Below, in pieces: positions 7,902-16,532 of a DNA stretch of 64,000 nucleotides (position 1 is its first letter; every line of letters begins with the position of its first letter). Source of the DNA: Paenibacillus sp. FSL H8-0332 (lineage in GTDB: Bacteria; Bacillota; Bacilli; Paenibacillales; Paenibacillaceae); assembly GCF_037963835.1 (NCBI RefSeq), contig NZ_CP150145.1, positions 2,728,001 through 2,792,000 of the forward strand. Reading direction: 5' to 3'. The notes beneath the pieces were generated by a model that did not search any database, was not told where the DNA came from, and saw nothing but the letters and a program-made list of their open reading frames with translations. A program made the translations under genes and the position numbers.

Positions 7902-8345
7902 ATGACTATGCAGGGCAAGGGGATGGACTGGTGGGGGGTGTACGAGCCCTTCCACATCATGCTGAATAACTACGGGATTGCTGACATCGTCCTGACCCGG
8001 CATGCGAAGAGCCGTTATGCGGACCGGGTAGCTGCTGAGGATAGCGGGAAAGTGGAGGTGACCGCCTGGATCTGGCAGGCCCTGAAGCAGAACCGGCTGA
8101 AGCCTTACTCGAACAGTGATTATAATGCCTATCTGATCGACAATGATACGGTGATTGTGGTTGATTTCAGGCAGCTTGAGGGCGTAACGACCCTCTCCGG
8201 AGAGCCGCTGTATGTCATGGTAATTGTGTCTTTTCTGGGCAAAATATCGGTGACTCCGCAGCTCCGGGATCTCAAAAGGTACTATTCCTGGCTGCGCCAT
8301 ACCCGGCGCATGAAGCTGTCCAAGAAACGCCGCAGGCGCAAGTAA
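7902..8345 (+). CDS. Unknown small basic protein with HxxxR-type motif
   Basis: About 147 residues, not recognised with confidence. The middle part has TRHAKSRYADRV, a histidine followed by spaced arginines, then alternating hydrophobic strands (YLIDNDTVIVVDF, YVMVIVSFLG), and it ends in a strongly basic tail KLSKKRRRRK. The HxxxRxxxR arrangement recalls small alpha/beta proteins such as DUF4258 or RelE-like folds, but this is a weak resemblance. Starts at GTG 7899, ATG 7902 and ATG 7908 are all in frame; GGAG at 7894-7897 fits the latter two. No toxin-antitoxin partner is seen; a terminator follows, and a LysR gene lies downstream. Confidence 0.7.
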   Translation: MTMQGKGMDWWGVYEPFHIMLNNYGIADIVLTRHAKSRYADRVAAEDSGKVEVTAWIWQALKQNRLKPYSNSDYNAYLIDNDTVIVVDFRQLEGVTTLSGEPLYVMVIVSFLGKISVTPQLRDLKRYYSWLRHTRRMKLSKKRRRRK

Positions 8346-8363
8346 GGTACTTTGAACGAGGGA

Positions 8364-8393
8364 GGCATGCGGCTTAGGGCTGCGTGCCTTTTT
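8364..8393 (+). terminator. Rho-independent terminator
   Basis: GGCATGCGGC (8364-8373) pairs with GCTGCGTGCC (8379-8388) with two wobble pairs, followed by five T residues. It ends the transcript of the unknown basic protein ahead of the LysR gene. Confidence 0.75.
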
Positions 8394-8429
8394 GCTTGAA
8401 ATCCGGATTAGTGAAGGAGTCAGTAACGT

Positions 8430-9329
8430 ATGAATTTTCATCAGCTTCATATTTTCTATACCGTGTCCGAACGGGGCAGCTTCTCGGCGGCGGCGCAGAC
8501 TCTGCATATGACCCAGCCTGCGGTGACGATGCAGATTCAGGCGCTTGAGGACTATTTTGGAACCAAGCTGTTCGACCGTTCCACCAAAAAAATCATACTC
8601 ACCGAGGCCGGCCTCACGCTGATGCCGTTCGCGGTGCGCAGCATGCAGCTGATGCGCGAGACGGATCAGGCGATGTCAGCCTTCACCCACATGCTGGAGG
8701 GCCGCCTGATGCTTGGAGCCAGCCTGACCATCGGCGAATATGTGCTTCCCCGCCTGCTGGGGCCTTTCGGCAAGGAATATCCGAATATCTCGATTATGAT
8801 GAAGGTGATGAACACTTCACAGATTATGGATGAGATTCACAAGCATCAGCTGAATTTCGGGCTGATTGAAGCGCCGGTCTCCCACCCGGACATGGTGATT
8901 GAACCGGTCATGGGCGATGAACTGAAGCTGATCGTTCCCGGGGAGCATCCGCTGGCCGTTCAGTCGGAAGTGACGCTGGCGCAGGCGCTCGCCTATCCAT
9001 TCGTGCTGCGTGAACGCGGCTCGGGCACACGGCGGGTGATGGAGGAGCAGCTTGAAGCTAATGGACTTGACCCTGCGGTGATGCAGATTGTGATGGAGCT
9101 GGGCAGTACCGGGGCGGTGAAGTCGGCGGTTGAGGCGGGGCTGGGGATTACGATCATCTCGACCTCCTCGGTCAAGCATGAAGTGGCACTCGGCCTGCTG
9201 AAAATCGTTAATCTGACGGATGCCTCCTTCAAACGGCAATTCTACGCCATTCATCTGAAATCGACCTTGCTGCCGATCTCGGCGGTAACCTTCCTGAGCT
9301 TTCTGCGCCAGCATGCAGGGGGACAGTAG
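8430..9329 (+). CDS. LysR family transcriptional regulator
   Basis: A 299-residue LysR protein of normal length. Residues 1-60 hold the winged helix: FSAAAQTLHMTQPAVTMQIQ is the recognition helix-turn-helix and FDRSTKKIILTEAG the wing. The rest is the periplasmic-binding-like effector domain (from about residue 90, LMLGASLTIGEYVLP). The overall look, including GSGTRRVMEEQL in the effector domain, is close to the CysL/CbbR-like branch, members of which control sulfur or carbon metabolism. AAGGAG (8414-8419) precedes the ATG by 10 bases. No divergent target gene is adjacent, so the regulon cannot be inferred from context. Confidence 0.9.
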   Translation: MNFHQLHIFYTVSERGSFSAAAQTLHMTQPAVTMQIQALEDYFGTKLFDRSTKKIILTEAGLTLMPFAVRSMQLMRETDQAMSAFTHMLEGRLMLGASLTIGEYVLPRLLGPFGKEYPNISIMMKVMNTSQIMDEIHKHQLNFGLIEAPVSHPDMVIEPVMGDELKLIVPGEHPLAVQSEVTLAQALAYPFVLRERGSGTRRVMEEQLEANGLDPAVMQIVMELGSTGAVKSAVEAGLGITIISTSSVKHEVALGLLKIVNLTDASFKRQFYAIHLKSTLLPISAVTFLSFLRQHAGGQ

Positions 9330-9397
9330 CGGGTAGGAACAACTGCGTATAGGTATAGGAAAGCGTGTAAACCTAATTGAAAGAATGGAGGAATTCC

Positions 9398-10309
9398 ATG
9401 ACAGACCATAAAAACCATAGCGGGTTATCTGAGGCTGCGTTAGGTACGGCGGGTCTTGCCGATACAGCCGGCAGATGTGATCTGCACACCCATACTCAAG
9501 CCTCGGACGGCATGCAGCCGCCGGCTGAGAATGTACGGCTTGGCTATGAGGCTGGATTGACCGCAGTAGCCATTACTGACCATGATACAGTCAGCGGAGT
9601 AGCGGAAGCGCTGGAAGCAGGCAAGCGGTACGGGATTACTGTGGTTCCCGGTGTTGAGATCAGTACACGGCAGGGCGGCAAAGAGATCCATGTCCTCGGT
9701 TACTACATCGACACGGAGCAGGAGCTGCTGCTGTCCCGCCTGGAAGAGCAGCGAAATACCCGGCTCGGGCGGAATGAAGCGATTCTGGAGAAGCTGCGCG
9801 GACTGGGTATTGCGATCACCCTGGAGCAGGTAGTGTCAGGGCTTGGCCGGGAGCTGAAGCCGGATGAGAGCATCGGCCGCCCGCACATCGCGGATGAGCT
9901 GGTCCGGCTGGGCACAGCCGTGGATATGCGGGATGCCTTCGACAAGTATCTGGGCGAAGGTGCAGCGGCCTATGTCTCGCCTCCGCGCATTACACCGGGG
10001 ACCGCCTGCGAGTGGATTCGTGAAGCAGGAGGTGCGGCGGTGCTTGCCCATCCGGGAATTTACGGGGATGACGAATTGGTGCGCAGCATCGTGGAGCAAT
10101 GTGATCTGGACGGTATCGAGGTGTATCATTCCGACCATGGCCCGGCAGAGCATGAGCGCTACCATGCACTTGCAGCGGAATTCGGCCTGCGGGTTACCGG
10201 CGGCTCGGATTTTCATGGTGCGCGGCAGGGCGTTGTTTTCCACGGGGATGTTGGTAGTGTGAGTGTGCCTGCCGCTGTGCTGGAGCAGCTGAAGGCTGGC
10301 AGAGGCTGA
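9398..10309 (+). CDS. PHP-domain phosphoesterase (RNase AM / TrpH-YciV-like)
   Basis: About 303 residues. The PHP metal-site motifs are all visible: DLHTHTQASDG near residue 28, ITDHDT, GVEIST, AHPG and the late GGSDFHG. This set matches the TrpH/YciV group, which includes 3',5'-nucleotide bisphosphatases and the 5'-3' exonuclease RNase AM. It probably hydrolyses small phosphorylated nucleotides or short RNAs using two to three metal ions. The ATG at 9398 follows GGAGG (9387-9391); a TTG 21 bases upstream is in frame but lies before the ribosome binding site. A terminator hairpin follows within 25 bases of the stop. Confidence 0.88.
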   Translation: MTDHKNHSGLSEAALGTAGLADTAGRCDLHTHTQASDGMQPPAENVRLGYEAGLTAVAITDHDTVSGVAEALEAGKRYGITVVPGVEISTRQGGKEIHVLGYYIDTEQELLLSRLEEQRNTRLGRNEAILEKLRGLGIAITLEQVVSGLGRELKPDESIGRPHIADELVRLGTAVDMRDAFDKYLGEGAAAYVSPPRITPGTACEWIREAGGAAVLAHPGIYGDDELVRSIVEQCDLDGIEVYHSDHGPAEHERYHALAAEFGLRVTGGSDFHGARQGVVFHGDVGSVSVPAAVLEQLKAGRG

Positions 10310-10332
10310 CTGACCACAAGACACAAGACACT

Positions 10333-10379
10333 AAAAACCTCCGACCCTTAGCGCAGGCGCTACAGGACGGAGGTTTTTT
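10333..10379. terminator. Bidirectional terminator after PHP gene
   Basis: AAAAACCTCCG (10333-10343) pairs perfectly with CGGAGGTTTTT (10368-10378), and an inner TAGCGC/GCGCTA helix (10349-10354 and 10357-10362) adds to the stem. A-tract and T-tract on either side allow termination in both directions, suiting the converging PHP and rqcH genes. Confidence 0.88.
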
Positions 10380-10434
10380 GGTAGGAGCAATCCTTACTGT
10401 TAGTAAAGCGCATGATCAGTAAGAGGAAACCAGC

Positions 10435-10464
10435 CAAATGTGTTCGGTTTTCCGCACATATTTG
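10435..10464. repeat. Imperfect hairpin in PHP-rqcH spacer
   Basis: CAAATGTG (10435-10442) pairs with CACATATTTG (10455-10464) with a two-base bulge, and CGG/CCG can extend the stem inward. It sits in the 155-base convergent spacer, has no T-run, and may be an intergenic repeat; only one copy was seen in the window. Confidence 0.4.
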
Positions 10465-10534
10465 ACCCAAGTGGCCTCATCATGCCCACTCCACTAATTC
10501 GCTCGGGTAATGTGATTGCACATCTAACTTGAGC

Positions 10535-12421
10535 TTAACTCCGCAGCACATTTGGCAGCTGCTTGATCCGCTCTTCATCCGGTGTGACGAACAATGTCTG
10601 CTGATGATCGTAGATGACGAAGCCCGGCTTGGCACCGCTCGGTTTGCGCACGTAACGGATCAGGGTGCAGTCCACCGGCACGCTGCTGGACTGCTTGGCC
10701 TGGCTGTAATAGGCGGCGAGCTGAGCGGCTTCCTCCAGGGTGGCATCGCCGAATTCCTCACTGCGGATTACCACGTGCGAGCCAGGGATATCCTTGGTAT
10801 GCAGCCAGGTATCGTTCGGCGCGGCGAGCCGATTGGTGACATATTCGTTTTGCAGATTGTTTTTGCCGACATAGATATCCACCCCTTCAGAGGAAGTGAA
10901 GACCTGCAGCGTGGGTCTGGTTACTTTCTTTTTCTTTTTGCCTTTTTTGCTGCGGTCGCGCAGATAGCCTTGGCTGACCAACTCCTCGCGGATCTCCTCA
11001 ATGTCATTCAGTGAGGCGTGGGCCAATTGCTGGAGCAGCAGCTCCATATAGGCGATCTCTTCGTGCGTCTTCTTGACCTGCTCACCGATCACCCGCAGGC
11101 TGTTCTTGTACTTGTTATATTTCTTAAAATACCGCTGGGCATTGTCCGTAGGACTTAGCAGCGGGTCAAGCGGAACGGTAATCTCCGCTTGATTCTCATC
11201 GTAGTAGTTTACTAGTTTTGCTTCCTTGTCGCCTTTGTTCACGGTGTGCAGGGAAGCGAACAACAGCTCGCCCCAAATCCGAAACTGGTCTGCATCCTCG
11301 GCTTCGTTCAGATCCTTTTGCAGGTTGGCCAGCTTCTTGATGTTCTTGCTGCGCTCATTGCTGAGGAAGCGGATCAGGTCGCTAACCCGCTGCTTGACGG
11401 TGTCCTTCTCCGCCTTGTCCCCGTAATAATCCTCCAGGCACAGGCTAATGGAGCTGTAATGCTTCATATTGCCGCTCATCAGCCTCAGTGGAATGGCGGA
11501 GAAGACCGGCTTGCCCTTGGCATTCCAGCCGGTGACCGGAGCGAATTCCTGCTTCGTGACTGGCTCCATGACGGAATGGAAGGCATCCCATAGCTGTTCA
11601 GGCTTATCCAGCACGCTGCTGTAATCCTCAGCTTCGCCGCCTATCTCCTTATACCGGTAGAGAATCTCTCCGGCGATCAGCGGACTCAGGCCGCTGAAGG
11701 CATGGACCAGCCAGCCGGACGGATCGGCTGAAGGGGCAGGGCCGCCGGAGCCGTCAGCCTGCGGTGCCTCAAGTGAGGCCAGCAGTCCGGCGATCTCGCC
11801 CTCGATCATATCCTCCTCCGGCTCCTGCGGATGCTCGGCGGCGTAGCGGGCCGCTTCCTCTGCCGAGGTCATCAGGTTGAGGAAATCGGGTTGGCTGATC
11901 TGCAGGGGATTTAGCTTATGCTGCTGCGGCGGCTGGGTATAGGCCGTTCCCGGCATGACCACCCGGTAGCTGCTGATCGATGGGGTGACATGATGAATGC
12001 CGTCGATAATCGTCCCCGTGGCTAACTCTGTAAGAATGATGTTGCTGTGGCGTCCCATCAGCTCAATGATGATTTTTTTGGCGGAGACATCGCCGAGCTC
12101 ATCCCGGGTTCTGATGGTGATATGAATAATCCGTTCAAGGCCCACCTGGGTAATACTCTCGATGGTGCCGCCTTCACAATGCTTGCGCATCAGCATGCAG
12201 AACATCGGCGCTTCCGCCGGGTTAATGCTGCTTCGCTCGGTCAGGTGCAGCCGGGGGTATGTCGGATTTGCCGAGAGCAGCAGCTTGCCGCCTCCGCCCG
12301 CACCGCGCAGGGTGAAGATGAGGTCATGTGTGCTGGGTTGATATATTTTGCCGATACGTGCACCGATGAAGGGCTGAAGCTCATGCACGATCGCTTGGGT
12401 AACAATGCCGTCTAATGCCAT
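10535..12421 (-). CDS. rqcH: RqcH, ribosome-associated quality control factor (NFACT family)
   Basis: A 628-residue NFACT protein on the minus strand, formerly called fibronectin-binding protein A/YloA. RqcH binds stalled 50S subunits carrying peptidyl-tRNA and recruits alanyl-tRNA to add C-terminal Ala tails that mark the nascent chain for degradation. Visible features are the NFACT-N domain (start ALDGIVTQAIVHEL; ELMGRHSNIILT near residue 121), a central coiled coil rich in charged residues (about 350-440), and the NFACT-R motif NDTWLHTKDIPGSHVVIRS near residue 535. An Glu-Arg pair at about 96-97 probably sits where B. subtilis has its functional Asp-Arg. AGGAG lies 9 bases before the ATG. 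In B. subtilis yloA precedes yloB, as here though inverted. Confidence 0.93.
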   Translation of the reverse strand: MALDGIVTQAIVHELQPFIGARIGKIYQPSTHDLIFTLRGAGGGGKLLLSANPTYPRLHLTERSSINPAEAPMFCMLMRKHCEGGTIESITQVGLERIIHITIRTRDELGDVSAKKIIIELMGRHSNIILTELATGTIIDGIHHVTPSISSYRVVMPGTAYTQPPQQHKLNPLQISQPDFLNLMTSAEEAARYAAEHPQEPEEDMIEGEIAGLLASLEAPQADGSGGPAPSADPSGWLVHAFSGLSPLIAGEILYRYKEIGGEAEDYSSVLDKPEQLWDAFHSVMEPVTKQEFAPVTGWNAKGKPVFSAIPLRLMSGNMKHYSSISLCLEDYYGDKAEKDTVKQRVSDLIRFLSNERSKNIKKLANLQKDLNEAEDADQFRIWGELLFASLHTVNKGDKEAKLVNYYDENQAEITVPLDPLLSPTDNAQRYFKKYNKYKNSLRVIGEQVKKTHEEIAYMELLLQQLAHASLNDIEEIREELVSQGYLRDRSKKGKKKKKVTRPTLQVFTSSEGVDIYVGKNNLQNEYVTNRLAAPNDTWLHTKDIPGSHVVIRSEEFGDATLEEAAQLAAYYSQAKQSSSVPVDCTLIRYVRKPSGAKPGFVIYDHQQTLFVTPDEERIKQLPNVLRS

Positions 12422-12609
12422 GATAAAGTTCTCCTGTCGCCTAATAATAAAGTACTCCCTCTATGATGCCACACTTTCACCGGTTCGCGCAAAAGGAAGC
12501 CGCCGGCGGTGATATTTTGGGACGACCATGAATACACTTGGACATGAACAGGTGGAAAAGCTGTGCGCCGCCGGAAGTCAAGAAACGACCGGGAGGGGAA
12601 AGATTAGTC

Positions 12610-15420
12610 ATGGAACAAAAAAGCTGGCACCGGCTCGGTGCTGAGGAGCTGCAGGAGATGTTCGGCGTTCATCCGGGAACGGGCCTGAACGCCGAGGATG
12701 CCGCCGCAAGACGCAAAGAGAGCGGGTACAATGAGCTGTCTGAGGGCAAAAGGGTATCACCTTTTACGCTGCTGCTCAATCAGTTCAAGGATTTCATGGT
12801 ACTGGTGCTGATGGGTGCGACACTGGTATCCGGCCTACTTGGCGAATATCTTGACGCGATTACGATTGTTGCCATTATTCTGCTTAACGGGGTGCTCGGG
12901 TTCGTGCAGGAGTTCCGCGCCGAGCGTTCACTGAGGGCGCTGAAGCAGCTCTCTGCACCTACCGCCAAGGTGCTGCGCGGCGGGAAGCAGGAGGTGCTCC
13001 CGGCCAAAATGCTGGTTCCCGGAGATATTGTCCTGCTGGAGAGCGGGGACCGGATTCCGGCGGATATCCGCTGGCTGCAGTGCAGCGGCATCTATGCCGA
13101 AGAGTCGGCGCTGACGGGGGAATCCCTTCCTGTCTCCAAGCATGCCACCGCCATTCATGCCGAAGACATTCCGCTGGGCGACCAGAAGAACATCGGCTTC
13201 ATGGGTACCATGGTGAACCGGGGGACCGGCCGGGGAGTCGTCATCCGCACGGGTATGGCTACCGAGATGGGCAAGATTGCCGATCTGATCCAGAATACCG
13301 AATCACAGGAGACTCCGCTGCAGCACCGTCTGGAGCAGCTCGGCAAGATTCTGATCTACGTCTCGCTGGGGCTTACCATTGTCGTGGTTCTGGCAGGAAT
13401 TCTACATGGACAGCCCGCGACAGCGATGTTCCTGGCAGGCGTAAGTCTGGCAGTGGCGGCGATCCCCGAAGGCCTTCCCGCGATTGTGACGATTGCGCTC
13501 GCTCTGGGGGTCCAGCGGATGATCAAGCGCAAGGCAATTGTCCGCAAGCTGCCATCGGTAGAGACCCTGGGCTGCGCCTCCGTAATCTGCTCGGATAAGA
13601 CGGGAACGCTCACCCAGAACAAAATGACAGTCACACAGGTGTGGAATGCGGGGCGGACGTTCGAGGTATCGGGAGAGGGATATGCTCCGGTGGGGAATGT
13701 AATGCAGAAGGGCAGGGCCGTTGATCTGAAAAACGACCAGAGCCTCCGGCGCATGCTCCAGGTGGGGGCACTTTGCAGCAACGCAGAGATTTATGAAAGC
13801 ATCCCCGAGACACGCGGCAAAAAGAAAGGCAAAGGGGCCGATGCGGATAAAGGGGCGAAAGCAGAGCCTGTCTGGGAACTGAAGGGCGATCCGACCGAAG
13901 GCGCGCTGGTGGCCTTGTCCGCCAAAATGGGGCTGACCGCCCAATCCCTTGCTGTAACCTATACCCGGGAAACGGAGTTTCCATTCGATTCTGAGCGTAA
14001 GCTGATGTCGGTCATTGTGAATCATCCCGGCGGGCGGATGATCTGCACCAAAGGCGCACCCGATGTGCTGCTGAATTGCTGCACTTATATGCTGTGGGAT
14101 GGCGGTGTTGTTCCCTGCACGCCGACCTTGCGGCAGAAGGTGCTGGAAGCCAATGAAAAGATGGCTTCAGGTGCGCTGCGCGTGCTCGGAATGGCTTACC
14201 GTGACATGCGGAGCGGAGAGGTCGCGGGGAGCGAGAAGGAAGCAGAGAGCCAGCTTGTCTTCGTAGGGCTGGCCGGAATGATTGATCCCCCGCGCAAAGA
14301 AGTGCGCGATGCGATCAGCGTCACCCGCCGGGCCGGAATCAAGACAGTAATGATTACCGGCGACCATGGAACCACCGCAGAGGCCATCGCCCATCAGCTC
14401 GGCATTCTGCAGCGCGGCGGCACGGTCCTGACCGGCAGCCAGCTTACCCGGATGGACGATGATGCGCTGGATAAGGTGTCCGATAGCGTCTTCGTCTACG
14501 CCCGGGTATCACCGGAGCATAAGCTGCGGATCGTCAAGTCGCTGCAGCGCCACGGCCATGTCGTAGCGATGACCGGCGATGGGGTGAACGATGCGCCCGC
14601 GATCAAGGCCGCCGATATCGGGATCTCGATGGGGATCACCGGCACGGATGTCACGAAGGAGGCTTCGGCCCTGATCCTTGGAGACGATAACTTCTCGACG
14701 ATTGTGGCGGCGATTGAGGAAGGGCGGAATATCTATGAGAATATCCGCAAGTTCATCCGTTACCTGCTAGCCTCCAATGTCGGCGAGATTCTGACCATGT
14801 TCTTCGCCATGATGCTGGGGCTGCCGCTGCCGCTGGTTCCGATCCAGATTCTGTGGGTCAATCTGGTTACCGACGGCTTGCCTGCTATGGCACTGGGGGT
14901 AGACCAGCCGGAGAAGGATCTGATGGAGCACAAGCCACGCGGGGCGAAGGAGAACATTTTTGCCCGGCGGCTGGGCTGGAAGATTGTCAGCCGTGGACTG
15001 CTGATCGGCCTTTGCACCCTGGCGGCCTTCTGGCTGACGCTGCGGATTGATCCAGGCAACGCGCAGCAATTAATTCGCGCGCAGTCGGTTGCTTTTGCCA
15101 CCCTTGTTATGGCCCAGCTCATCCATGTGTTCGATTGCCGCAGCTCCCGCTCGGTCTTCTACCGGAATCCGTTCCAGAACAGATATCTGGTGCTGGCCGT
15201 CCTGTCTTCTGTCATCTTAATGCTGGCTGTAATGTACCTCCCTGTGCTTCAGCCGGTGTTCAAGACCGTTCCGCTCAGCTTCCGTGAATGGTGCCTGGTG
15301 CTGGTGATGGCCGGAATCCCGACCTTCCTGATGGGAGCGGGCAGCGTCTGGGGCGGCAAGAAGAACCGCAGCCGCAGCGGTGGACGCCAGATGATAAAAA
15401 GTACAAAGTTTTCAGCATAA
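12610..15420 (+). CDS. P-type Ca2+-transporting ATPase (PII-A, YloB-like)
   Basis: A 936-residue cation pump. Key elements: PEGLPAIV in the fourth membrane helix (near 286), phosphorylation site DKTGTLT with Asp about 329, KGAPD in the nucleotide domain, TGDGVNDAP hinge near 655, and NLVTDGLPAMALG in the sixth helix, which is the SERCA-type calcium site. About ten hydrophobic helices are present. It should move Ca2+ out of the cell with ATP. An insert of Lys/Gly/Asp residues after GKKKGKG breaks the nucleotide domain loop near residue 405. GGGAGGGG (12591-12598) supports ATG 12610. Its place next to rqcH matches yloA-yloB of B. subtilis. Confidence 0.92.
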   Translation: MEQKSWHRLGAEELQEMFGVHPGTGLNAEDAAARRKESGYNELSEGKRVSPFTLLLNQFKDFMVLVLMGATLVSGLLGEYLDAITIVAIILLNGVLGFVQEFRAERSLRALKQLSAPTAKVLRGGKQEVLPAKMLVPGDIVLLESGDRIPADIRWLQCSGIYAEESALTGESLPVSKHATAIHAEDIPLGDQKNIGFMGTMVNRGTGRGVVIRTGMATEMGKIADLIQNTESQETPLQHRLEQLGKILIYVSLGLTIVVVLAGILHGQPATAMFLAGVSLAVAAIPEGLPAIVTIALALGVQRMIKRKAIVRKLPSVETLGCASVICSDKTGTLTQNKMTVTQVWNAGRTFEVSGEGYAPVGNVMQKGRAVDLKNDQSLRRMLQVGALCSNAEIYESIPETRGKKKGKGADADKGAKAEPVWELKGDPTEGALVALSAKMGLTAQSLAVTYTRETEFPFDSERKLMSVIVNHPGGRMICTKGAPDVLLNCCTYMLWDGGVVPCTPTLRQKVLEANEKMASGALRVLGMAYRDMRSGEVAGSEKEAESQLVFVGLAGMIDPPRKEVRDAISVTRRAGIKTVMITGDHGTTAEAIAHQLGILQRGGTVLTGSQLTRMDDDALDKVSDSVFVYARVSPEHKLRIVKSLQRHGHVVAMTGDGVNDAPAIKAADIGISMGITGTDVTKEASALILGDDNFSTIVAAIEEGRNIYENIRKFIRYLLASNVGEILTMFFAMMLGLPLPLVPIQILWVNLVTDGLPAMALGVDQPEKDLMEHKPRGAKENIFARRLGWKIVSRGLLIGLCTLAAFWLTLRIDPGNAQQLIRAQSVAFATLVMAQLIHVFDCRSSRSVFYRNPFQNRYLVLAVLSSVILMLAVMYLPVLQPVFKTVPLSFREWCLVLVMAGIPTFLMGAGSVWGGKKNRSRSGGRQMIKSTKFSA

Positions 15421-15535
15421 AATCAATAGCCTCCATCCACGCCTATAAGGTATGCTGGTTTCACTGAGAAGCTTGGTTTATGATGAACCAAGAATGTGAA
15501 AATAGCTGATTTTACTTATAGGAGTGGACCTGACA

Positions 15536-16372
15536 ATGGAATTTACCAAAATGCACGGTTTAGGCAATGATTTTATTATCGTATTTGGTGAGGATGAGCT
15601 GCCGGGCAATGCCCCTGAGCTGGCAGTTACGCTGTGCAACCGGTTCTTCGGCATCGGCGCAGATGGACTGGTGTACATTCTCCCTTCGCAGCGCGGCGAT
15701 TACATGATGCGTATCATGAATTCGGACGGCTCCGAGGCTGAGCAATGCGGCAATGCGATCCGCTGCGTCTCCAAATATGTATATGAGCAGGGTCTGGTGG
15801 AATCGGAGCAGATTGTCATTGAGACGATTGGCGCCGGAGAACAGAAGGTCTCCCTGAAGGTGAAGGACGGCATCGTGGAGAGCGTAACGGTGGATATGGG
15901 CGAGCCGGTTCTGTCCGGACTGCAGATTCCTGTAGCGATCGACGCGGAGCCTGTGCTGGACCAGCCGATTGAAGCGGACGGTAAGGCGTTCAGATTCACC
16001 GCAGTCTCCATGGGGAATCCCCATGCGGTCATTTATGTGGATGATGCCGTATCGTTCGATCTCGCTACCTGGGGGCCGAGGCTGGAAGTTCACCCGCTCT
16101 TCCCGCGCAAAGTAAACGTAGAGTTCGCTACCGCCCGGAACCGCAGCCACGTGGATATGCGCGTCTGGGAACGCGGAGCCGGTCCTACCCTGGCTTGCGG
16201 CACAGGTGCCTGCGCGACTCTGGTCTCCTCCGTGCTGAACGGGGTGACGGACCGCTCGGCGGTCATCAGCCTGAAGGGCGGCGATCTGTTCATCGAATGG
16301 AACGAGGAAGACAACCATGTCTATATGACGGGTCCGGCACAGGTGGTATACACCGGCTCAGTGGATATCTGA
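15536..16372 (+). CDS. dapF: Diaminopimelate epimerase
   Basis: A 278-residue DapF, which interconverts LL- and meso-diaminopimelate for lysine and peptidoglycan synthesis. The two catalytic cysteines are in EQCGNAIRC (about residue 70) and ACGTGACA (about residue 220), and the start MEFTKMHGLGNDFI is canonical. AGGAG (15520-15524) precedes the ATG at 15536 by 11 bases; an in-frame GTG at 15524 lies inside the ribosome binding site. It stands alone between the calcium pump and the germination operon and is closed by a strong terminator. This placement differs from the B. subtilis yloA-recG order. Confidence 0.95.
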   Translation: MEFTKMHGLGNDFIIVFGEDELPGNAPELAVTLCNRFFGIGADGLVYILPSQRGDYMMRIMNSDGSEAEQCGNAIRCVSKYVYEQGLVESEQIVIETIGAGEQKVSLKVKDGIVESVTVDMGEPVLSGLQIPVAIDAEPVLDQPIEADGKAFRFTAVSMGNPHAVIYVDDAVSFDLATWGPRLEVHPLFPRKVNVEFATARNRSHVDMRVWERGAGPTLACGTGACATLVSSVLNGVTDRSAVISLKGGDLFIEWNEEDNHVYMTGPAQVVYTGSVDI

Positions 16373-16398
16373 TTTCTGATTCGCATATAACCATTTGC

Positions 16399-16434
16399 AA
16401 TCCCCTGCATGCCAGATGCAGGGGATTTCTTTTG
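16399..16434 (+). terminator. Rho-independent terminator after dapF
   Basis: AATCCCCTGCAT (16399-16410) pairs perfectly with ATGCAGGGGATT (16416-16427) around a five-base loop, followed by a T-rich stretch. It isolates dapF from the germination operon. Confidence 0.9.
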
Positions 16435-16532
16435 TTGTTCAAGAGGAACAGGCCGGCATGGAAAGGCAGCCGAATAATGGCAGACATATCCGCGAATAAT
16501 AGAACTCTGCATAGCAGGGAGGGGGAGCGGAG

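Noticed and set aside
10529..12415. Several plus-strand frames opposite rqcH
   Set aside because: Antisense shadows of a well-supported gene; none has a family match or good start.
15472..15492. Hairpin CTTGGTT/AACCAAG upstream of dapF
   Set aside because: No T-run follows and it sits in the dapF leader; not enough to call a terminator or riboswitch.
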